64,000 nucleotides of DNA from Symmachiella dynata (GCF_007747995.1 NZ_CP036276.1:4393001-4457000), one strand, 5' to 3'. Numbered from the stretch's first letter, positions 9,325 through 19,012 are shown. Program-made: numbers and translations. Notes: generated by a model from the letters alone, not told the origin.

Positions 9325-9622
9325 TCGCACGCCCGTTTTCTGTGCAATACGGCATTTCTGTTACACACAGCGCTGACGAAGAGTCGCCATTTGGCGGTTG
9401 TGAGCATTGCGCCGCCTGCGTGCACCACGGCCTCCTGGGGATCTTTCCCTATTTGATGTTTTTAGGCCACATTTCCGTCTCACCCTCCAAATCGTGAGCT
9501 ACGTTTTTCAAAGGAACCATTGGTCGCAGTGTGCACTTTTGCGGAGTGCTGCTGCTGCCCGGGCCCTTTGAATTTCATTCTGTCGCACACGATTTTTTCC
9601 TTCTGATGGAGTAGGTGACGAA
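9325..9622. other. Leader region of the Tad operon without a gene
   Basis: 298 bases between the POT gene and cpaF. I see a good ribosome site (AGGTGA six bases before the cpaF ATG) but no convincing promoter, hairpin or reading frame. Confidence 0.4.
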
Positions 9623-10942
<1,320 letters not shown>

Positions 10943-11000
10943 CGCATAGAATTCTGATGCGGGCCACAAAATCCCCTTAATTTATGAATGGTAAAGTATC

Positions 11001-11969
11001 ATGAGTCCTGTACTTTTGATTTCCATCGCTGCCTTCATCGGCATGGCCGCCTTAGTCGGCGGTATCGTGTTCGTGATGAAGGATTTCGGATCGAGTACTG
11101 CTGAGGATCGACTTGACGTTTTAGCCGGACTCAAGACGCCGGAACTGGAATCGCATGGACTATTGAAAGAAGGCGTCGGCGAAGGGCTGTCGGGATTGGC
11201 GGGCATGATGCACCGCATCTCCAGTCGGTTCACCAACATGGGCGCCCTGTTTGAACAGGCCGATTCGCCGATCAAACCCGACACGTTCTTTATGCTGACC
11301 TTTGGCGTTGCCTTGTTCGGCATGGGCTTGTCTTTCCTGGCCAAAGCCCCGCTCCCACTGGTTCCCCTGGTTGGAGTCGTGACCGGGTCGCTTCCGTTGG
11401 GCTGGCTACTGTGGCGACGACGACGACGATTCAATAAATTCGCCAAGCAACTTCCCGATGCCCTCGAACTGGTCGCACGTGCCTTGCGTGCGGGACACAG
11501 TTTGGCATCCGGTCTACATGTGGTGGTCCAAGAACTCCCCGCTCCGATCGCGGTGGAATTCGGCATGGTGCACGAAGAGCAAAACTTGGGTGTTCCGATC
11601 GAGCAAGCTTTGAAAAGCATGCTCAAACGGATGCCTAACCTCGACTTGAAATTCTTCGTGACGGCCGTTGCCATTCAACGCCAAACGGGTGGTGACTTGG
11701 CGGAAATCCTTGACAAAATCGGACACATTATTCGCGAACGTTTCAAAATCCTCGGACAGGTGCAAGCCCTGACCGGTGAAGGCCGGATCAGTGGTGTCGT
11801 ACTCATGGCCTTACCGATTGTGTTGTTCTTCGTCGTCTGGCACATGAACCCGCCGTACGTGATGTTGTTGTTCACGGACGAGTTGGGACGCAAGATGATC
11901 GCTGCCGCAGCCGTACTACAGGTGCTGGGTGCCATCACGATCAAGAAAATCATCAACATTAAGGTCTGA
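11001..11969 (+). CDS. tadB: TadB-type inner-membrane platform protein (T2SS F family)
   Basis: A 322-residue GspF/TadC-family membrane protein. An N-terminal membrane helix is followed by a charged region, two hydrophobic spans near residues 92-138, then the cytoplasmic F domain (LPDALELVARALRAGHSLASGL), with GGDLAEILDKIGHIIRER late in the domain, and two C-terminal helices (GVVLMALPIVLFFVVW and the last about 25 residues). This arrangement is typical of TadB. It should form the membrane platform under the CpaF ATPase together with the next gene. Gene order cpaF-tadB-tadC is the conserved Tad order. Confidence 0.88.
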   Translation: MSPVLLISIAAFIGMAALVGGIVFVMKDFGSSTAEDRLDVLAGLKTPELESHGLLKEGVGEGLSGLAGMMHRISSRFTNMGALFEQADSPIKPDTFFMLTFGVALFGMGLSFLAKAPLPLVPLVGVVTGSLPLGWLLWRRRRRFNKFAKQLPDALELVARALRAGHSLASGLHVVVQELPAPIAVEFGMVHEEQNLGVPIEQALKSMLKRMPNLDLKFFVTAVAIQRQTGGDLAEILDKIGHIIRERFKILGQVQALTGEGRISGVVLMALPIVLFFVVWHMNPPYVMLLFTDELGRKMIAAAAVLQVLGAITIKKIINIKV

Positions 11970-12058
11970 CGTCTCGATTGGTAATTATCGCCTGACAGGC
12001 GTGCCCTCCAGCACGCTCAACGCGAACGCATACATTTCCGCCGGTTAGGAACAGAGCA

Positions 12059-12985
12059 ATGGAACTTACCACAATACTCCCCTACGCTGTTTTTGGTTGC
12101 TTTGCGATCATCAGTTGGATCGTATTCAACGTGCTGACGTCCAAAGATTCGCGGGCCAGCGAACGCTTGGATGAATTAAAAACTCCCGCTCCCCGCTCAT
12201 TAGATGGTGAGGGGCAAGGCGTGGGGAACATGCTCTCCAAGGCCGCACCGGCGCTGTCCAAGGCGATGAAGCCCAAGACGGAACTCGAAGAGAATCAACT
12301 CCGCGTTAAGCTGGCCAATGCGGGATTCAACTCGCCGAATGCCCCGAGTGTTTTTCTGGCTCTCAAATTCGCCGGACTGATCGCTGGATTTCTAAGCGGC
12401 GGCGGATTTGGCGTCATCAAATACGGATTAAATTACAACGGACTCGTGTCGTTGGTTGTCGGAGCTGGCATCGGCATGTTCTTACCGGAACTCATTCTCC
12501 GGTTCATCACGCACAGTCGGGTCCAAAAAATCTTTCTCTCACTGCCGGACGCTCTCGACTTGTTGGTCGTTTGTGTGGAAGCCGGACTGGGCCTTGATGC
12601 CGCCATGCGGCGCGTCTCAGAGGAATTGCAGGACACGGCTCCGGATCTGTGTGCAGAATTCGATTTGTGTAACTTACAACTGCAAATGGGCCGCCAACGC
12701 CGCGAAGTGCTCCACGACCTCGGTGTCCGCAGCGGTGTGGATGACCTGAAAGCATTGGCCGCCATTTTGATCCAAGCTGATAAATTCGGTTCCAGTGTCG
12801 CCCAAGCTTTGCGGGTCCAATCCGACAGCATGCGAGTGAAACGGTCGCAACTGGCTGAAGAACGTGCGGCCAAGACCGCTGTGCAGATGATCTTCCCGTT
12901 GGTGCTGTTCATCTTCCCCGGGATTTTCGTAGTCCTCGTCGGCCCTGCCGCGATCTCAATGATCAACAACTTGCTCACAAAGTAA
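12059..12985 (+). CDS. tadC: TadC-type inner-membrane platform protein (T2SS F family)
   Basis: A 308-residue partner of TadB. It has an N-terminal helix (about residues 7-26), two helices around 100-150, the F domain with LPDALDLLVVCVEAGLGLDAAMRRVSEE, the FGSSVAQALRVQSDSMR segment shared with TadC proteins, and a final hydrophobic helix (MIFPLVLFIFPGIFVVLVGP). An AGGA ribosome site sits about nine bases before the ATG. A strong rho-independent terminator follows about 40 bases after the stop, marking the end of the operon. Confidence 0.88.
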   Translation: MELTTILPYAVFGCFAIISWIVFNVLTSKDSRASERLDELKTPAPRSLDGEGQGVGNMLSKAAPALSKAMKPKTELEENQLRVKLANAGFNSPNAPSVFLALKFAGLIAGFLSGGGFGVIKYGLNYNGLVSLVVGAGIGMFLPELILRFITHSRVQKIFLSLPDALDLLVVCVEAGLGLDAAMRRVSEELQDTAPDLCAEFDLCNLQLQMGRQRREVLHDLGVRSGVDDLKALAAILIQADKFGSSVAQALRVQSDSMRVKRSQLAEERAAKTAVQMIFPLVLFIFPGIFVVLVGPAAISMINNLLTK

Positions 12986-13022
12986 ACCGGTGCATTTTCC
13001 CGCGCCGTCACGGTTATCTCAC

Positions 13023-13057
13023 AAAAGCCCTTTCGCGATTCGCGGGAGGGCTTTTTT
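13023..13057 (+). terminator. Rho-independent terminator closing the Tad operon
   Basis: The arms AAAAGCCCT (13023-13031) and AGGGCTTTT (13047-13055), extended inward by TCGCG/CGCG pairing, form a strong hairpin that runs into a T-tract (13052-13057). Confidence 0.85.
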
Positions 13058-13383
13058 CGTGTTTCTCTTTGCAAGAAACAAAACGCAAACTCCCCTCGCT
13101 GCTCCTTAGAAATATCCCGAGCGGAGCCTTAAATACGACGAACTCTTGCCCTGCATTCGGTCGATGATACTGCAGAGGCAATCGGTAGAATCGTTGTCGT
13201 CCCATAACCTTGCCTGAACCGCCTGTAGTGACATTGGCCCGCTGTCTCAAAATGAACCTGTCCGGATTTTTCAAGAACGAATTTCAAAACCGGATTTCGA
13301 TGGTTTCGGAATCTTGCAAATCCGTGCCAGTGGGATGCGCCTGAGGGTTTTGAATCTACTTGTCAGAGAGTCGTGGCATCGTG
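13058..13383. other. Gene-free stretch after the Tad terminator
   Basis: About 325 bases between the Tad operon terminator and the next signal-peptide protein. No reading frame, repeat or clear promoter is supported. Confidence 0.4.
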
Positions 13384-14211
13384 ATGCGTTCTGGGATCAT
13401 TCTATTCGCTGCACTGTTGGTCATTGCCAATCTGTCGGTGGTCGCGCGCAGCCAAGAAGTCGATTATCCCAGAGCAACTCCCGTCGAACCCGCGCCGAAC
13501 ATCAAGACGCCCGGTCCGGATATGGGAAATTTTCCCAACGGTTCCTACACGCTCCCCCAAGGTTGGGCGTATCTCGAATTCTCGCCGTTCACGCTCAACG
13601 GTCCTGAAACAGGAACGCCAAGTAACTACTCGACTCCATTTCTTTTGCGCTACGGCGTGACCGACAACGTGGAGTTCCGAATCTTCAGCACCGGCATTCA
13701 ATCCAACTACGGCAGCGGTGACAACACAACCGGCTTTACGCCAACGGCGTTTGATTTGAAAGTGCATTTGTGGGACGAAGACAAGACCGGCTGGGTTCCT
13801 TCAACAGCGCTGGAGGTCTGGCTGCAGACCGATTTGACATCGACGGCTGAGGTCTTTGACGATGGTTTCCAACCCGCGGTCAACCTGAACTTCGATAAGT
13901 CGTTGCCTTGGAACTGCAGTGTCGAAATAACCATCGGAGTGATCGGGGCTGAGGAATTCGATGGCAGTCAAACGTTTCAAGAGACAGTGCAATGGTCGTT
14001 CAGCCGCAACCTGACCGATGATTTCAACATCTTTCTCAACGGCTATCACAATGCAATTGCCGGACCGGGTAACGGCAGTGGCGAGATGATCGGCGCCGGC
14101 GCGACTTGGTATGTCTCAGACCGCGTTGCCCTGTGGGGCAGCTACAATGTCGGTCTGAACGACGACGCGCCCACGACATTGTCGCAGTTGGGACTCTCGA
14201 TCGCCTATTAG
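13384..14211 (+). CDS. Exported beta-rich transporter-like outer-membrane protein
   Basis: A 275-residue protein starting with a clear signal peptide (MRSGIILFAALLVIANLSVVARSQ). The mature part is built of alternating short strands with aromatic residues (WAYLEFSPFTL, FLLRYGVTDNVEFRIFSTG, VALWGSYNVGL) and ends in LGLSIAY, an aromatic-terminated last strand. This resembles the MetA-pathway phenol-degradation/transporter family (PF13557) of outer-membrane barrels. The ATG at 13384 is preferred over upstream TTG/GTG codons because it gives a compact signal peptide. A passive transport or structural role in the outer membrane is inferred. Confidence 0.65.
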   Translation: MRSGIILFAALLVIANLSVVARSQEVDYPRATPVEPAPNIKTPGPDMGNFPNGSYTLPQGWAYLEFSPFTLNGPETGTPSNYSTPFLLRYGVTDNVEFRIFSTGIQSNYGSGDNTTGFTPTAFDLKVHLWDEDKTGWVPSTALEVWLQTDLTSTAEVFDDGFQPAVNLNFDKSLPWNCSVEITIGVIGAEEFDGSQTFQETVQWSFSRNLTDDFNIFLNGYHNAIAGPGNGSGEMIGAGATWYVSDRVALWGSYNVGLNDDAPTTLSQLGLSIAY

Positions 14212-14336
14212 GCATCACCCGACTTGTGTTGCCAAATGGTCGCCCATGCCCGAAAATGCAGACTCGCGTCCACTTCAGCGCGTTTTCGACGCGCGTGGCG
14301 GTCGCATGCCCCTTTCATAAACGTGAGTAGCGATTG

Positions 14337-15155
14337 ATGTTATTTTTAGGCGAATCAGAACTCCCGGCAGACGCTCACACCTTGGCCGCCGGCTTAACCG
14401 AAGGCTTGACCCGCTGGGCGAAATTGCCGGATCCGGGGAAGCCCGTCGTGCAGGTCGACGGCGGAGATCATCCCGACTACCAACGCGTGCATATCGACCT
14501 TTCCGGCGCTAAGACAGATGTGGGACTTTCCACTCAACACCCCATCGGGATCGGCGAGACACAACCCGGATTCCGCGTCAGCCAATTCACGGTCGTCAGC
14601 CATCCACTGATCTTTCATGAAACCGAGATCTTCGCCGACTTCACGGCCAGCGCGGTGCGGTTCGACTTCGATCGCAACTCCTCCAACTGGCCGGTGGCTG
14701 TGCTAGCCGGAGCGGACGAAGGGAATGCCAACTGCCGGATTGGACTGTCCGACCTGGAGACATTGCTGCTGCGAAAAATGCAACCGCTGGTCGCCGGACA
14801 CGGCATCACCATCGAGAGCAGCGACCTGCACCTGCAATCGACCGGCGGACGGTCGCTGGACGCAAAATTGCGGCTTGGTTTATCCAAGCAAGTCTTCCTC
14901 ACAATTCACGGCGTCGTGTTGGTCACCGCCCGGTTGGAAATCGACGACGAACTCAACGCCATCGTCCGCTCGGTCGGTTGCGAGGGGGAAGGGGCAGTCG
15001 GCTCCACAATCGCCGGCTTTGCCGCACCCTACCTCAAACGGGTCGAAGGGACCGTTGTTCCCCTGTCGACGTTGCCCTTGGGCGAAGTTCAAATGCGCGA
15101 CGTCCAAGTGCACTGCACCGACGGGCTGCATATCCACGGAACGTTTTCCGGCTAA
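14337..15155 (+). CDS. Hypothetical protein, possible lipid-binding beta fold
   Basis: A 272-residue protein with no signal peptide or membrane helix. I do not recognise it with confidence. The second half alternates strands and amphipathic segments (ITIESSDLHLQS, KLRLGLSKQVFLTIHGVVLVTARLEIDDELNAIVRSV) in a pattern reminiscent of DUF2993/LmeA-like or BPI-like lipid-binding proteins, but no diagnostic motif is present. The start is the ATG at 14337 (a TTG one codon earlier is possible). It lies between the outer-membrane protein and the sialidase-like gene in the same orientation, with about 125 and 55 bases between them; a shared transcript is possible but unproven. Confidence 0.6.
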   Translation: MLFLGESELPADAHTLAAGLTEGLTRWAKLPDPGKPVVQVDGGDHPDYQRVHIDLSGAKTDVGLSTQHPIGIGETQPGFRVSQFTVVSHPLIFHETEIFADFTASAVRFDFDRNSSNWPVAVLAGADEGNANCRIGLSDLETLLLRKMQPLVAGHGITIESSDLHLQSTGGRSLDAKLRLGLSKQVFLTIHGVVLVTARLEIDDELNAIVRSVGCEGEGAVGSTIAGFAAPYLKRVEGTVVPLSTLPLGEVQMRDVQVHCTDGLHIHGTFSG

Positions 15156-15210
15156 GCCCGCCGCGATCATTATTCACCGAATTGATTCTGCCAACGAGAG
15201 AAATATCCCT

Positions 15211-16395
15211 ATGTCGACCAAGAAACACAATGCAATCTCCCGTCGCGATTTTCTGGCAGCAGCGGCGATGTCGACCGTTGCCGGAACTTCCCTCGCCCAG
15301 GCCGACAATACAGCGTCTCCTCCCTTGTTAAAACCGATCCACGATTCGATCGTCTGCCCTTGGACGCCACAGTATCCACGTCACGATCATCAATTGATTT
15401 TTCCACTCGACGATGACCGGCTGCTGTTGGTGTGGTGCGAATACTATTCCAACAACCCGGCGGCTGCCACAAAAATTGGACAGGGGGGCATCGGCGACGA
15501 GGTTTCCTGCCAGATCTCCTCAATGGTCTCGCATGACCGCGGACGGACGTGGGGGGATCGTACGGTCATGCAAGCCAATCATTGGAAACACAACGTCAAG
15601 CATCCCAACTTGGTTCGCCTGTCGCCCGACGAGGTACTGTTTTCCTACGTCGGTTGGGATTCGCCCGCGCAGCGAAACGTCTTTATGCGGCGTTCCACCG
15701 ACAATTGCCGCACTTGGGGCGAACAGGTCCAGATCTCCGAGCCCGGTTGGTATTGCAACAACGCCGACCGGGCGATCCGCCTCAGTAGCGGCCGTGTGTT
15801 GCTCCCCGCGCATGGTCCCTACGCCAAGAACTACATTGGCGGCACTCCTTACAAGGGGGGCGATTTGCATTCGTTTGTGTTTTATTCCGATGACGGTTTC
15901 AAAACCTGGAAACGCAGCAGCGACAGCATGACCGCCGTCGGCCGCGGCTGCCACGAACCGACGATCGTCGAACTCAAAGAGGGCCGCCTCCTCTGCCTGC
16001 TCCGCAATACGAACCAACGGCAGTATCAAAGTGTCTCTGAAGATGGCGGCGACCACTGGAGTCAGCCGGTACCCACAAAATTGAAATCGCCAGAATCCCC
16101 TGCCCTGGTCAAACGCATTCCCACCACCGGCGACCTGCTCGTACTGTGGAACAACGTCGCCTCAAAATCCAACTGGCCCCGCACCCCGCTCACGGCAGCG
16201 ATATCCAAAGACGAAGGCAAAACCTGGAGCCATTACAAAGACATCGACAACCGCAAAGACCGAGACGCCGCCTACCCATCCGTCACCTTCGTCGGCGACG
16301 AGGCCCTCGTCGCCTATTATTCCCGCTCGACGAAATGGAAACGGGACTCGGAGGTGACGCTACGGATTTATGACATCGGGCAGTTTTATGCGTGA
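15211..16395 (+). CDS. Tat-exported sialidase-like (BNR/Asp-box) protein
   Basis: A 394-residue exo-alpha-sialidase/neuraminidase-like six-bladed propeller. The N-terminus has a Tat signal (SRRDFLAAAAMSTVAG). At least five Asp-box-like repeats are visible: SHDRGRTW, STDNCRTW, SDDGFKTW, SEDGGDHW and SKDEGKTW. The segment GCHEPTIVEL resembles the conserved Glu-containing region of bacterial sialidase-like glycosidases. The open frame extends far upstream (to 14725), but that part overlaps the previous gene; the ATG at 15211 followed directly by the Tat signal is the real start. Planctomycetes carry many such proteins and use them on sulfated or sialylated polysaccharides; substrate specificity cannot be told from sequence. 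Confidence 0.85.
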   Translation: MSTKKHNAISRRDFLAAAAMSTVAGTSLAQADNTASPPLLKPIHDSIVCPWTPQYPRHDHQLIFPLDDDRLLLVWCEYYSNNPAAATKIGQGGIGDEVSCQISSMVSHDRGRTWGDRTVMQANHWKHNVKHPNLVRLSPDEVLFSYVGWDSPAQRNVFMRRSTDNCRTWGEQVQISEPGWYCNNADRAIRLSSGRVLLPAHGPYAKNYIGGTPYKGGDLHSFVFYSDDGFKTWKRSSDSMTAVGRGCHEPTIVELKEGRLLCLLRNTNQRQYQSVSEDGGDHWSQPVPTKLKSPESPALVKRIPTTGDLLVLWNNVASKSNWPRTPLTAAISKDEGKTWSHYKDIDNRKDRDAAYPSVTFVGDEALVAYYSRSTKWKRDSEVTLRIYDIGQFYA

Positions 16396-16408
16396 TAGTG
16401 TTTCCCCT

Positions 16409-16483
16409 GGTTCCCAAACTCCGTTTGGGAACCCACTTTCTCGAAGCTCTGCTTCGAGAAAGTGGGTCAGGCTCCCGCCTGAC
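16409..16483. repeat. Three consecutive perfect hairpins
   Basis: Directly after the sialidase-like gene are three stem-loops in a row: an 11-bp stem (16409-16419 with 16423-16433), a 16-bp stem (16432-16447 with 16451-16466) and a 7-bp stem (16466-16472 with 16477-16483), all perfectly paired with loops of 3-4 bases. The first two stems overlap by two bases and the last two share one base. They look like REP/BIME-type repeat units rather than a terminator, since no T-run follows. Confidence 0.75.
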
Positions 16484-16512
16484 GCCCCCACCAAACGGCG
16501 TGCCATTGAAAT
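16462..16512. repeat. Dispersed repeat, copy 1 (left border of small cassette)
   Basis: About 51 bases beginning GTGGGTCAGGCTC and ending in CCATTGAAAT. A second copy with about six differences lies at 17339-17390 in the same orientation, and its first 24 bases recur inverted at 17442-17465. The three copies frame two small genes of unknown function. Confidence 0.75.
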
Positions 16513-16612
16513 CATGGATTGGATCTCTAATCGATGCAATTACTTTCCGGCGCGATATCTGATTCGCTTCAAGCTATAGATTGACCAAAGCTATTCGACG
16601 AGGATTGGAACT

Positions 16613-16951
16613 ATGGCAACTCGAAAAAAAGGGCGAAACCGCTTTCGTTTTGCTAGCCGCGAATTTTCGTGGTGGATCGACAACGATACCTTTCTTCGGA
16701 TATCATCAGTCGACAAGCGCTTCATCGTCTCGTATCTGCTGTTCGATCCGGATTCCGTTGGCCCACTCTTGGTCGTTCATGGCCCCGAGTTTCCTGAAAT
16801 CCAAGCCGATACAGAACGTCCTATTTGGCTCTCCCCCCCTGAATTTACTGCTAACACCATGGGGCGTAATATTGCTGACCTCCTCAACTGGTGTTTCACG
16901 ACGAAAAACCATCAACACTTTCAGGGACCGCTGCCTCCATATGTATTTTGA
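16613..16951 (+). CDS. Hypothetical small protein in repeat-bounded cassette
   Basis: A 112-residue protein I do not recognise. It starts with a basic patch (MATRKKGRNRFRF), then REFSWWIDNDTFLRI, a strand-rich middle and LLNWCFTTKN near the end; no signal peptide or membrane helix. GAGG lies nine bases before the ATG. Its base composition is visibly more AT-rich than the flanking genes, and it sits inside a repeat-bounded segment with another small unknown gene 44 bases downstream. Small, low-GC, paired genes of this size are often accessory (immunity, toxin-antitoxin or mobile cargo), but nothing in the sequence proves any of these. Confidence 0.6.
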   Translation: MATRKKGRNRFRFASREFSWWIDNDTFLRISSVDKRFIVSYLLFDPDSVGPLLVVHGPEFPEIQADTERPIWLSPPEFTANTMGRNIADLLNWCFTTKNHQHFQGPLPPYVF

Positions 16952-16995
16952 GCAAGCAGGTCGTTCAGCCACCTGTTCCAGGTCTGACTAACCCC

Positions 16996-17334
16996 ATGAT
17001 TTTAGACAAAGACTTCAAGATCGACATCGGATTCAATCATGACGGTCCCTTTGTACGCGCAACGCACAAACCAACCGGTTTCGAGAAACTGGCGGAGTCC
17101 GTCGCTGCTGATTCCATTGGCGCCATGCGCGATGCACTTGTCGCTGAATTGCGTCGCATGATCTATGACCCGGACGACATCCGCGTTGATTACATGCGCA
17201 CAAATGGTGGTGAAGCCATCCGTGTCGTGCATGTGCCATCAGGACTTGAACGCACCGCTATTCGAAGTGGTGGAAGCCAAGAAACGGATTTACTCGATGA
17301 AATTCTGGAAGAATTGTACGCGGGAAGGAAATAA
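16996..17334 (+). CDS. Hypothetical small protein, second gene of cassette
   Basis: A 112-residue acidic protein with no recognised domain. It begins MILDKDFKIDIGF, has two similar short stretches (VRATHKPTGFEKLAES and IRVVHVPSGLERTAIR) that look like an internal duplication, each of form (R)xxHxPxGxE, and ends with a helix rich in Asp/Glu/Leu (DLLDEILEELYAG). An upstream extension of the frame overlaps the previous gene and is not protein-like, so the ATG at 16996 is preferred, although its ribosome site is weak. The gene stops four bases before the second repeat copy. Likely cotranscribed with the preceding gene. Confidence 0.6.
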   Translation: MILDKDFKIDIGFNHDGPFVRATHKPTGFEKLAESVAADSIGAMRDALVAELRRMIYDPDDIRVDYMRTNGGEAIRVVHVPSGLERTAIRSGGSQETDLLDEILEELYAGRK

Positions 17335-17338
17335 GCAA

Positions 17339-17390
17339 GTAGGTCAGGCTCTCGCCTGACGCCCCTACCCAACGGCGTACCATTGGAAAT
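17339..17390. repeat. Dispersed repeat, copy 2 (right border of small cassette)
   Basis: A 52-base direct copy of the repeat at 16462-16512, with roughly six mismatches and a one-base length difference. It begins four bases after the stop codon of the second cassette gene. Confidence 0.75.
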
Positions 17391-17441
17391 GTATACTTCG
17401 TTTTCGCGGATACAATGACGATCCGGCGTCAACTCTGATGC

Positions 17442-17465
17442 GCGTCAGGTGGGAGCCTGACCTAC
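17442..17465. repeat. Inverted partial copy of the cassette repeat
   Basis: These 24 bases match the reverse complement of 17339-17362 with two mismatches, making a 127-base unit (17339-17465) with inverted ends, similar in layout to a small MITE-like element. Confidence 0.7.
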
Positions 17466-17469
17466 GTTT

Positions 17470-18600
17470 TCACTCCCCAAAATGCGCCGCTAAAAACTCC
17501 AACGTCTTGTTATTCGACCAAGCATGCGGGCCGTCAAAGAAATCGGCGTCGATACGGTCTCCGTGGCCGAGAAGTTTGTAAACGCGTTGCAGTTTTGCAA
17601 ACCCTTCTCGCGCCTCTGCCACGGGGAAGATCGGGTCGTGGATGCCGTTGATTAGTAGCACCGGGCGGGGGGCGTAGCTGGCGACGACTTCGGTCATGTC
17701 GCCGTATTGCATCACTCCCGGGAGGCAGTTGCAGATGCAGTGCGGCATGGCGTAGATCGATGTACGGTAGGAGGAAAACGCGCCGGCGATCATCGCCAGC
17801 TTCACCCGCTCATCTAAAATCGGCAGATAGGTCGCCAATGTTCCGCCGCCCGATAGCCCTGCGACGCCGATCCGTTCGCCATCGACTTCGTCGCGGGTTT
17901 GCAAAAAGTCAATCACCCGCATCGCATCCCAACACCGTAGGCCTTGCGGCGTCATGCCCATTAGTAGCGTGTTCATCGTCACCTGACGACAACTCCGCTG
18001 GACGTGCTTAACGCCGGGATCCTGGTCGCCGTGCGTCTCGTTCCATCCACGCACGACAATCGCCGCGGTCACGTAACCATGCTCGGCCAAATAGACCGCA
18101 TAGTCGAGTGACAATTCTTCAGTCTTTTTCCGCTCTTTCTCATCCTGCCCTTCGCGAATGTAGGGATAGATCCCACTATGCCCATGCAGGCAGACGATCG
18201 CCGGTCTCTTTTCGGCAATCTCGTGCGGCACGAAATAATAGACCGGGACCCAATACGATTCTTCGGAACGGACATAGATTTTGTGCCGCGTGAACTTCTC
18301 GAACTTTTCCTCAGTCTCCCATTTGACATCTAACGGTACGCGCTGCGGCATGCGTCCCAGCAGTTGGGTCATCTTGTCGTGGAATTTCGTCTGCCACGCC
18401 TCATGCTCGGCAACTGTCGTCGCATCCCAGAGCATGCTCGGCTGGTTCGACTTCCCAAGTTGTTCGAAATTCTTGTTAATTTTTTGTTGGACGATCGTCT
18501 CAGCGACCGGTTCGTCGGCGGACGCTGCGTTGGTTAACGTCCCTAGAGTGAGCACTGATAAAACTGAGACGAGACAGGCTTTAAGCAATGGAATGTACAT
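17470..18600 (-). CDS. Exported alpha/beta hydrolase (acetylxylan-esterase/dienelactone-hydrolase-like)
   Basis: A 376-residue protein with an N-terminal signal peptide (hydrophobic stretch LLKACLVSVLSVLTLGTL). The alpha/beta-hydrolase core shows PAIVCLHGHSG (oxyanion region), the nucleophile elbow GLSGGG (Ser), LLINGIHDPIFP with the acid residue, and a candidate catalytic His in DGPHAWS near the C-terminus. Similar planctomycete proteins are annotated as acetylxylan esterase or dienelactone hydrolase family. Periplasmic deacetylation or ester cleavage of polysaccharides is a reasonable role. It ends five bases from an inverted copy of the dispersed repeat. Confidence 0.8.
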   Translation of the reverse strand: MYIPLLKACLVSVLSVLTLGTLTNAASADEPVAETIVQQKINKNFEQLGKSNQPSMLWDATTVAEHEAWQTKFHDKMTQLLGRMPQRVPLDVKWETEEKFEKFTRHKIYVRSEESYWVPVYYFVPHEIAEKRPAIVCLHGHSGIYPYIREGQDEKERKKTEELSLDYAVYLAEHGYVTAAIVVRGWNETHGDQDPGVKHVQRSCRQVTMNTLLMGMTPQGLRCWDAMRVIDFLQTRDEVDGERIGVAGLSGGGTLATYLPILDERVKLAMIAGAFSSYRTSIYAMPHCICNCLPGVMQYGDMTEVVASYAPRPVLLINGIHDPIFPVAEAREGFAKLQRVYKLLGHGDRIDADFFDGPHAWSNNKTLEFLAAHFGE

Positions 18601-18668
18601 TCAATGGTTCTCTCAACATTTCGCTATATAGTCTGGATAGACTCGAACTGTCACATCTCATCAGTGGG

Positions 18669-18887
18669 TCAGGATTTTTCTCGGTCTTGCGTCAACCATA
18701 ACAAAAATGCGTTGGCGATTGATGCGACTGCACCGACAATGACGCGAATCTCCATGTCGCGAATCGGGATCAGCCAATCGGGACCTAAGACGGCTAACGG
18801 AAGACTGATCCACATGCCCAAGGTACAGAGCCCATGGATCACTTGAAGTCCCCTCGGTTTATCCGGTCCGGAATTGGTTTTTGACAT
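18669..18887 (-). CDS. Small two-helix membrane protein, hypothetical
   Basis: A 72-residue protein from the ATG at 18887. Two hydrophobic helices are apparent (GLCTLGMWISLPLAVLGPDW and IVGAVASIANAFLLWL), separated by a short charged loop, with a hydrophilic N-terminus (MSKTNSGPDKPRG). A longer frame exists upstream but is not convincing. The gene is divergent from the dioxygenase gene. No family was recognised. Confidence 0.5.
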   Translation of the reverse strand: MSKTNSGPDKPRGLQVIHGLCTLGMWISLPLAVLGPDWLIPIRDMEIRVIVGAVASIANAFLLWLTQDREKS

Positions 18888-19012
18888 TTTGAATTTCGCT
18901 GTTTGCAAAAACCAGCACGTTGAGGGAATTGTCATTGGGTGCGCGTCTGGGCTATCATAGTTTCTTCCAGAGAATCGTTCCACAAACCGCCGCACGGCGC
19001 AATAAAATCATC

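Noticed and set aside
14725-15210. In-frame upstream extension of the sialidase-like gene
   Set aside because: It overlaps the preceding gene, is rich in Arg/Pro/Ser, and the Tat signal starts right after the ATG at 15211.
16581-16991. 136-codon frame overlapping the first cassette gene
   Set aside because: The competing frame (16613-16951) has a proper ribosome site and more protein-like composition; the two cannot both be read sensibly.
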